Shown here in pieces: positions 29,254 to 34,489 of a DNA stretch of 34,489 bases. A program made the position numbers and the translations under genes. Within the stretch, counting starts at the first letter, position 1. Every line of letters starts with the position of its first letter. Origin of the DNA: MED-G105 sp050331095 (lineage in GTDB: Bacteria > Pseudomonadota > Alphaproteobacteria > Caulobacterales > Parvularculaceae); assembly GCA_050331095.1 (NCBI GenBank), contig JBHJHE010000026.1, forward strand, positions 1 through 34,489, given 5' to 3'. The notes under the pieces are model-generated. The model made no database searches and was not told the origin of the DNA. It worked only from the letters and a program-made list of their open reading frames with translations.

Positions 29254-30522
29254 CTAAAACCTTGTAACCGGCGCGAAAAATCGCTCCGCGGCGAGACTGC
29301 GAAACGTGGGATCAGCGCCGTAAACGGGGCTTGCGACGCCGTCGCCGAACCGGCCGCCGGCGCTTGCGAGGCTCGGATCGGACGCGGGAACCAACGCTGG
29401 AACGGACGCCAGGGCGGCGCGCGGACCCGCGAACGACGCTGACCCCGGGTCGTGGTCGTCCGCCAGCGCGCCGTAGGGCGCGATCTCGCGCATCGCGGCG
29501 GCGGCGTTCTCGACAATGAACCGTCCGTCCCAGAGCGCGCGTTCGCCAGGCGCGATCGGGGTCGGCGCGATCGGGGTCGGCGCGATCGCGGGCGCGCCCG
29601 TCCGCCCCAACAGCGCCGCCGGCTCGCGATAGACGACGATCGCGCCGTTGCGTCGCTCCAGGATCGCGCCGCCTAGGCTCGTCCGGCCCGGCGTCGTTTT
29701 TTGCGCGCGCATCGTCTCGAGCGCCCGCGCCGCGTCGTTCGCGTCGGGTCGGCGTTCGGTCCCTGAAACCGCCCAAATCGCAGCGGCGAACAGAGCGCCC
29801 GCCGTCGTTTCGTCGACGCCGCCGGCGCTAAACGACGCGCCGCCCCAATGGTGGAAAACGCCGCGCGCCCGGTCGAACGCGGCCGACGTTTCACGCCCCC
29901 GCGCGGCGGCCGCTTCACGGATCCGCGCGGCGCTGAGCGTCAGGTTCGCGACGTCGACGCCGCCTTCGGCCAGGAGCGCGCGGACGCGCGGGCGCTCGTA
30001 GGCCGGATCGTCGTTCGACGGATCGTCGACATAAGCGATCTGCGCGCGGTCGAGCGCGGCGCGCAGGTCGGCGCGGCGCAGGTCGAGGAACGGCCGCCAC
30101 AGTTTGACGGGCCGCCCGGGTCCCGCGGCGATGCGGCTTAAGGGCGCCATCGCGCCCAGCCCCTCCCCGGCCCCCCGGGCAAGGCGCATCCATAGGGTCT
30201 CGGCCTGGTCGTCGAGCGTGTGGCCCGTGGCGATCGCGCCGAAGCCCTGGCGTTCCGCACAGTCGGCGAGCAGGCGATAGCGGGCGCGACGCGCGGCCGC
30301 CGGAAGGCCGGTCGCCGGTTTGGGGCCGGTCCAGCAGAGCGTCCAATGGGGGAAGCCGCGCCGGCGCGCCGCGGCCGCGACGCCGGCCGCCTCGGCGGCG
30401 GCGTCCGGCCGCAAGCCATGGTCAACGGTGGCGACGCCGATGCGGACGCCGGCGCGCGCCAGCGCCTCGGCGCCTTGAAGGAGCGCCATCGAATCCGATC
30501 CGCCCGAAACGGCGAGGAGCAC
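29254..30522 (-). CDS. tilS: tRNA(Ile)-lysidine synthetase
   Basis: The 422-residue reading starts at GTG 30522 and at once gives LLAVSGGSDSMALL, the PP-loop that binds ATP. The enzyme converts cytidine 34 of tRNA-Ile(CAU) to lysidine so AUA codons are read as Ile. Further motifs are DHGLRPDAAAEA, AARRARYRLL, ATGHTLDDQAETLWMRLARG. The rest is the less conserved C-terminal domain, here with a short Pro-Ile repeat linker near the 29549 repeat. The start is in doubt: homologues have about 20 residues before the PP-loop. Upstream, the same frame stays open for 37 codons and looks like coding (RLCAAWREVGGD), but has no ATG, GTG or TTG. It lies after cpoB. Confidence 0.92.
   Translation of the reverse strand: MLLAVSGGSDSMALLQGAEALARAGVRIGVATVDHGLRPDAAAEAAGVAAAARRRGFPHWTLCWTGPKPATGLPAAARRARYRLLADCAERQGFGAIATGHTLDDQAETLWMRLARGAGEGLGAMAPLSRIAAGPGRPVKLWRPFLDLRRADLRAALDRAQIAYVDDPSNDDPAYERPRVRALLAEGGVDVANLTLSAARIREAAAARGRETSAAFDRARGVFHHWGGASFSAGGVDETTAGALFAAAIWAVSGTERRPDANDAARALETMRAQKTTPGRTSLGGAILERRNGAIVVYREPAALLGRTGAPAIAPTPIAPTPIAPGERALWDGRFIVENAAAAMREIAPYGALADDHDPGSASFAGPRAALASVPALVPASDPSLASAGGRFGDGVASPVYGADPTFRSLAAERFFAPVTRF
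29549..29590. repeat. 15-bp tandem repeat inside tilS
   Basis: The unit GGCGCGATCGGGGTC is present twice exactly (29549-29563, 29564-29578) and starts a third time. It codes for APTPI units in the C-terminal part of TilS. The length is a multiple of three, so the frame is kept. Confidence 0.85.
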
Positions 30523-30622
30523 GTCGCCGCCGACCTCGCGCCACGCGGCGCAAAGCCGGGCGGCGGGATCGGCGCCGCCGCGCGTCAGCGGCCGACCGGG
30601 CGCCGCTCGCGGCGCATACGGA

Positions 30623-31474
30623 TCAACCGCACTCGTAGCGCCTCAGTTCCCGATCGGCGCGGCCGATAACGTCGTCCCCAGCGTCCGGAAACTTCGCCTT
30701 GGTTTTGTTGAGGATGTCGCACGCGTCTTTACGCTGATCGAGGCGCGCGAAGGCCGTCCCGAGCTTGAGGTGCGCCTGCGCCGATCGCTGATCGTTCGGG
30801 TACGTCTGGATGTGCTTGATGAACGCTGCGGCCGCCTTGGCGTCGTCCTGGGTCGCTAGGTGGATTTCGCCGAGGCGGAACTGCGCGTCCGCCGCCCGCG
30901 GATGATCTCCGAAGGCCTCGAGAAACAGAGTGAACGCCGCCTCGGCGCGCGGAAAATCGCGCTGCAGAACGAAGCCGTTCGCGTAGTGGAACGCCGCTTC
31001 CGGGTCGAGCGGCAGGGGCACTTCCGGCGCGGCGGCCGCGTCGATGTCGGCGCGCGACGAGGCGGCGTCCGGCGCCGCCCGACTGGCGGGCGCCGAGCGT
31101 CGGCCCGACGACGGACCGCCGAGCACGGTCGGTCCGCCGCCGGCGTCCGGCGCGCCGAAGGCGCCTGACGCAGGCGCGCCGCCGCCGTCGAAATTCTCAA
31201 AACCGCTCTCGCCGGCGAGGATCGCGCTCATGGACTCGATGCGCCCCTCGGCCTGGCGCAATTTGAACGTGAGCTCTTCAACGCGGCCGGTGAGCTCGCG
31301 CAGCTCCTGCTCCATGATGTCGATCCGCGCGGCGCGCTCGGCGGCCGCGGCCGCGGCCGATTTCAGCTGACCCACCTCTGCCTCCAGCGCGCGCACGCGG
31401 TCTATGGTGGAGGCGGCGTGGGCCGGCGCGGCGAGCAATGCGGACGCGGCGAGCGCGGCGATTACGAAACGCAT
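30623..31474 (-). CDS. cpoB: Cell division coordinator CpoB (YbgF)
   Basis: The 283-residue periplasmic protein has a signal peptide (residues 1-20, ending APAHA), a coiled-coil region from about 25 to 75 rich in Glu, Leu and Arg, a Gly/Pro/Ser linker, and a TPR domain near 155-275 with HYANGFVLQRDFPRAEAAF and QFRLGEIHLATQDD. CpoB coordinates outer-membrane constriction with septal peptidoglycan synthesis together with the Tol system. ATG 31474 has AAGGA 8 nt upstream; an earlier ATG is less well placed. A terminator lies between it and pal, so cpoB needs its own promoter in the 100 nt upstream. Confidence 0.93.
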   Translation of the reverse strand: MRFVIAALAASALLAAPAHAASTIDRVRALEAEVGQLKSAAAAAAERAARIDIMEQELRELTGRVEELTFKLRQAEGRIESMSAILAGESGFENFDGGGAPASGAFGAPDAGGGPTVLGGPSSGRRSAPASRAAPDAASSRADIDAAAAPEVPLPLDPEAAFHYANGFVLQRDFPRAEAAFTLFLEAFGDHPRAADAQFRLGEIHLATQDDAKAAAAFIKHIQTYPNDQRSAQAHLKLGTAFARLDQRKDACDILNKTKAKFPDAGDDVIGRADRELRRYECG

Positions 31475-31575
31475 GTCGATCATCCTTCTTCAGCGCGCGG
31501 CGACGACCGTGGAGCTGTGGGGCGGTCTCCCGCCCGGTTTCGCCCCGCGCCGACCTTATGGCGCGGCGTTGCGGC

Positions 31576-31612
31576 AAAAATAAAGCGCGCCGACGCTGGG
31601 TTCGGCGCGCTT
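31576..31612 (-). terminator. Strong Rho-independent terminator after pal
   Basis: AAGCGCGCCGA and TCGGCGCGCTT form a perfect 11-bp stem (31583-31593 with 31602-31612) around an 8-nt loop. The minus strand then reads TTTATTTTT. The hairpin starts 28 nt after the pal stop codon and lies before cpoB, so most tolA-tolB-pal transcripts should stop here. Confidence 0.88.
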
Positions 31613-31640
31613 GAAACGTTGGCTCGCTAAAGGCGGGTCG

Positions 31641-32156
31641 TTAGACGCCCGACCCCGCGATCGTCGACGTCGCATTGCGGTTGCGCGCCCAGGCTTCCGG
31701 CGTCGAGCGCGGATCGATCGGCTGATCCTTGCCGTAGGACACGGTCGTGATCCGCGAGCTGTCGACGCCGAGGCTCACGAGATAGGCGCGGGCGGCGTTG
31801 GCGCGCCGGGCCCCGAGCGCGAGGTTGTATTCCCGGGTGCCGCGCTCGTCGCAATTGCCCGAGACGATGATTTTCGAATTCGGGTACTGCTTCAGCCACG
31901 ACGCCTGGCGCGCGAGCGTGTCGCGGGCCTGGGTCGTCAGCGCATATTCGTCGTAGCCGAAGAAAACGCGGTGGCCCGCGTTTGCTTCAAGGTCAGCCTG
32001 GCTGCCGGGGACGGGGCCTTGGGCGCGGGTCGATTGATCGGAACCGTCGCCCGGGGCGGCGACGATGTCGGGACCCGTGGTGTTCGACGCGCACGCCGAA
32101 ACAAGAAGAACCGCAGCGGCGGCGACCGCCGACTTCATCGTGATCGCGTAATTCAT
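31641..32156 (-). CDS. pal: Peptidoglycan-associated lipoprotein Pal
   Basis: The 171-residue protein starts at ATG 32156 with GGAG 11 nt upstream. The lipobox is LVSAC, making C22 the lipidated residue. After a Gly/Asp/Ser linker comes an OmpA-C peptidoglycan-binding domain with VFFGYDEYAL, the conserved NCDERGTREYNLALGARRANA and the closing ARNRN. Pal holds the outer membrane to the wall and joins TolB during constriction. It is 310 nt from tolB, which is a long gap for this operon and contains a CtrA-type box, so pal may have its own promoter. Confidence 0.97.
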   Translation of the reverse strand: MNYAITMKSAVAAAAVLLVSACASNTTGPDIVAAPGDGSDQSTRAQGPVPGSQADLEANAGHRVFFGYDEYALTTQARDTLARQASWLKQYPNSKIIVSGNCDERGTREYNLALGARRANAARAYLVSLGVDSSRITTVSYGKDQPIDPRSTPEAWARNRNATSTIAGSGV

Positions 32157-32466
32157 CGTTCTCACTGCTCCACATGACCCGACGAGCGGCCGCCGGGCGT
32201 TTTCGCCAACGGGCTTTATGCGAGCACGCCCCCGCCGTTGAGCCCCTCAAACTTCAATTCGCGGTGCAACAGCACCTTTTGCGCCACTAACTTAAATTTG
32301 TGACGTTTAGATGGTGGTAGGAAAAACCATAAAATTTAACCAACCGCTACGAAGGTATCGGCGGTCCCCCCACCGATCAAGCGACGCGCGAGCGAGCGCG
32401 CAATGAATTTTCGTTTACGAGTTAACGCAAGGTTAACGCCGCGGGAGCGGGGCGGCGGCGCGCGGC
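32157..32466 (-). other. 310-nt gap between tolB and pal
   Basis: No gene was found. The stretch near 32240-32430 is clearly richer in A and T than its surroundings, as promoters often are. It contains the CtrA-type box at 32422-32437 and AT-rich tracts (AAATTTAAG, AAATTTTATGG on the minus strand) that may hold the pal promoter. No exact -35/-10 pair was fixed. Confidence 0.55.
32422..32437. promoter_or_regulatory. Perfect CtrA-type box TTAA-N7-TTAAC
   Basis: TTAACGCAAGGTTAAC matches the CtrA consensus TTAA-N7-TTAAC exactly, the two halves being 7 nt apart. It lies 30 nt beyond the tolB stop codon and about 266 nt before the pal start. CtrA is the cell-cycle master regulator of many Alphaproteobacteria; pal acts in division and fits as a target. 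The orientation and distance to pal are unusual, so binding is inferred. Confidence 0.55.
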
Positions 32467-33813
32467 CTACGGCAGCGGCGGCGACCAGGCCGGGTCGGAG
32501 GCGTCCGCCGGCGTGCGCACGCGGCGCAGATTGCGGCCCGTCAGATCCACCGACCACAGCGCCGGCCCCGCTCCGGGGCTCGGCTCGCGGAAGAACATGA
32601 TCACGCGTCCGTTCGGCGACCAGGTCGGGCCCTCGTCGAGATAGCTTTCGGTCAACAGGCGCTCGCCTTTGCCGTCCGGTCGGATGACGCCAATGAAGAA
32701 CCGGCCTTTGTACTGGCGGGTGAACGCGATGAGGTCGCCGCGCGGGCTCCACACCGGCGTCTCGTAACGCCCGTCGCCGAAGGTGATGCGTTGCGCGCCG
32801 GAGCCGTCGGCGTTCATCACGTAGAGCTGCTGCGTGCCGCCGCGGTCGGAGGTGAACGCCACGCGCCGCCCGTCCGGCGACATCGTAGGCGAGGTGTCGA
32901 TGCCGGGATTGTCGGTCAGCCGCACGATGCGCCGGGTCGAAAGATCCATCTTGAAGACGTCGGAATTGCCGCCGCGCTCGATCGACATCAGGACTTCGCG
33001 GCCGTCGGGCGAGAACCGCGGCGCGAACGACATGCCGCGGAACGAGCCGAGCCGCTCCTGCTCGCCGGTTTCGATGTTGAAGAGGTAGACTTGACCTTTC
33101 CGCTCCTGGAACAGCGCCATGTAGGTGATGAGCTGTTCGGTCGGCGAGAAGCGCGGGGTCAGCACTTTATAATCGAGGCCGGCGGTCAGGGGCACGGGGT
33201 TCGCGCCGTCCTGGTCCATGATCATGAGCTGTTTCTTGCGGTTCTCCTTCGGCCCTGTCTCGTGGACGAAGACGACCCGGGTGTCGAAATAGCCCTCCTC
33301 GCCGGTGAGCGAGGTGTAGACGGTGTCCGCCACCTTGTGGGCGGAGCGCCGCCAATTCTCTTTCGTCGTGGTGAACGAGACCGCGGCGAGCTGCTCGTTC
33401 GCCGACACGTCCCAGACGCGGGTCGCGATCGACAGGCGGCCGTCGGCCGTCGTCGTCGCTTCGCCGACGACGAGCACCTGGGCGTTGACGATGCGCCAGT
33501 CGGGAAAGCGCGGGCGCACGTTGACGCCGCCAAGTTTCTCCACATAGGCGCGCTCGTCGATGACGTCGAAAAGCCCGGACCGGTCGAGGTCGGCGATGAC
33601 GACGCCCGTGACGTCGCGCGCGAGGTCGCCGGTGCCGTCGTCGCCGATGAAGGTCGGCACGGCGACCGGCAGGGGATCGACATTGCCCTGGGTGATGTCG
33701 ATGCGCACGCGCGCCGCGGCCGGGCTCGCGAGCGCGGCGACCGTCGCGAGGGCGGCCGCGAGGGCCGCGGCGAGGCGCGCGGCGCGTCGATTGAAAATCG
33801 TCGTCAGTCGCAT
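32467..33813 (-). CDS. tolB: Tol-Pal system protein TolB
   Basis: The 448-residue periplasmic protein starts at ATG 33813 with GGAG 9 nt upstream. Residues 1 to about 35 are a signal peptide ending ASPAAA. The N-terminal domain (to about 165) holds VRIDITQGNVDPLPVAVP and the start of the TolB box; the rest is a six-bladed propeller with repeats such as FSPDGREVLMS, MSPDGRRVAFTSDRGG and WSPRGDLIAF. TolB links TolA and Pal. It lies 99 nt behind tolA on the same strand, in the normal order. Confidence 0.97.
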   Translation of the reverse strand: MRLTTIFNRRAARLAAALAAALATVAALASPAAARVRIDITQGNVDPLPVAVPTFIGDDGTGDLARDVTGVVIADLDRSGLFDVIDERAYVEKLGGVNVRPRFPDWRIVNAQVLVVGEATTTADGRLSIATRVWDVSANEQLAAVSFTTTKENWRRSAHKVADTVYTSLTGEEGYFDTRVVFVHETGPKENRKKQLMIMDQDGANPVPLTAGLDYKVLTPRFSPTEQLITYMALFQERKGQVYLFNIETGEQERLGSFRGMSFAPRFSPDGREVLMSIERGGNSDVFKMDLSTRRIVRLTDNPGIDTSPTMSPDGRRVAFTSDRGGTQQLYVMNADGSGAQRITFGDGRYETPVWSPRGDLIAFTRQYKGRFFIGVIRPDGKGERLLTESYLDEGPTWSPNGRVIMFFREPSPGAGPALWSVDLTGRNLRRVRTPADASDPAWSPPLP

Positions 33814-33912
33814 GGGGTCAGTCTCCGTTGCGGGGGCGCGGGCCCCGCGCGAGGTCCCGGGGGTCCTAGGGTCCACGCCGCGTCGTAGCCGCGTTCGGCG
33901 CGCGCGGCCGAT

Positions 33913-34489
33913 TTAAAATCCGGCCATTACGGACGGATCGAAGTTCAGCTCGATTTCCTGCCAGTCGTCGTATCGGCCGGGATCAAGGAAATCATATGGC
34001 TGACAGCTCAGGACGGCGTTCACCGCCGTGCGTTCCGCCGCCTTCCAGAAGCGGTTGCCCGAGAGGTTGATCTCAAGCGCGTTGGCGACGCGCGGCGAGC
34101 CCTGGAGCGTGCCGTCGCGGTTCAACTCGAACTGCACCACCACCACGAGATCCTCCGGCCGCGGCGCGCCGACGACGGCGCTCGCGTTCCAGCAACCGGC
34201 CACTTTGGCCTGCATCTTCGCGACGTCGCTCGCCGACAGACGGTCGCCCTCGCCGACGGCCGGCCGCTCCGGGCCCTCCTGCGACGCTTGCGGTCCGGCG
34301 CGCCGCTCGTCTTCCTTCGCCTTGTCGACGAGCGCCGACAGGCGGTCGAGGTCGAGATCGTTCGATGGTGGCTCGGGCTTCGGTTCCGGCTTTTTCGGCT
34401 CTGGATCACTCACAGGCACAAACAAAGTCTGAACGACATAGACCTCCTCGAACAGATCAAAAGTCATGATCAAATCAAAAAAGACGAGA
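33913..34489 (-). CDS. tolA: TolA, C-terminal part; 5' end beyond window
   Basis: The frame is open to the right edge with no convincing start, so the N-terminal membrane anchor lies outside. Visible in order are a hydrophobic/acidic stretch (FEEVYVVQTLF), a Pro/Glu/Lys run (PEPKKPEPKPEPP), a charged linker with DRLSALVDKAKEDER, and a C-terminal domain of TolA/TonB type: SASDVAKMQAKVAGCWN, VVVQFELNRDGTLQG, RTAVNAVLSCQPYDF and a closing EIELNFDP. The two Cys would form the disulfide seen in TolA C-domains. TolA transmits the TolQR proton force to TolB and Pal. The last 160 bases use more A- and T-ending codons than neighbouring genes. Confidence 0.88.
   Translation of the reverse strand, partial: LVFFDLIMTFDLFEEVYVVQTLFVPVSDPEPKKPEPKPEPPSNDLDLDRLSALVDKAKEDERRAGPQASQEGPERPAVGEGDRLSASDVAKMQAKVAGCWNASAVVGAPRPEDLVVVVQFELNRDGTLQGSPRVANALEINLSGNRFWKAAERTAVNAVLSCQPYDFLDPGRYDDWQEIELNFDPSVMAGF

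Overview
This window comes from a very GC-rich genome of alphaproteobacterial type. Three gene sets point there: tolA-tolB-pal-cpoB-tilS-ftsH followed by folP-glmM, the serC-serA-purA neighbourhood with a serC-type leader RNA, and a perfect TTAA-N7-TTAAC (CtrA-type) box between tolB and pal. A CtrA box fits Caulobacterales, Parvularculales, Rhodobacterales and relatives; the genus cannot be fixed from the sequence alone. No rRNA, tRNA, CRISPR, transposase, integrase or phage gene was seen. The window reads as chromosomal core with small accessory genes mixed in.

Region 1 (about 1-7.4 kb) is accessory and cell-surface. It holds a secreted Asn/Asp/Thr-rich repeat protein cut by the left edge, a lone dTDP-4-dehydrorhamnose reductase, a secreted HExxH metallopeptidase-like protein, a 2-oxoglutarate/Fe(II) hydroxylase, a serine beta-lactamase-family protein and a cupin. 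It continues with two paralogous Ala-rich exported proteins, a DUF2490-type outer-membrane protein and a 38-residue basic protein found from its ribosome binding site.

Region 2 (7.4-15.4 kb) has thiC behind a TPP riboswitch with an unusual extra 58-nt helical insert, a YghU-type glutathione transferase, a phosphodiester glycosidase-domain protein, a hybrid histidine kinase whose stop codon overlaps that of a membrane-anchored thioredoxin-like protein, and purA.

Region 3 (15.4-21.8 kb) has a small lipoprotein with a 21-bp tandem repeat, the serine operon serC-serA behind a structured leader, an EamA transporter, and phzF-thiD. ThiC makes HMP-P and ThiD phosphorylates it, so two steps of the HMP branch of thiamine synthesis lie here in separate units.

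Region 4 (21.8-34.5 kb) is almost entirely minus-strand and is transcribed from right to left. The order is tolA (cut by the right edge), tolB, pal, a strong terminator, cpoB, tilS, ftsH, another strong terminator, a 763-residue beta-helix/membrane protein, folP, glmM, a DUF937 gene, thiD and phzF. The first block builds the Tol-Pal envelope constriction system. The next covers tRNA-Ile lysidine modification and membrane proteolysis, and the last covers folate and UDP-GlcNAc precursor supply. The beta-helix membrane protein sits exactly between ftsH and folP and is the least understood large gene in the window.
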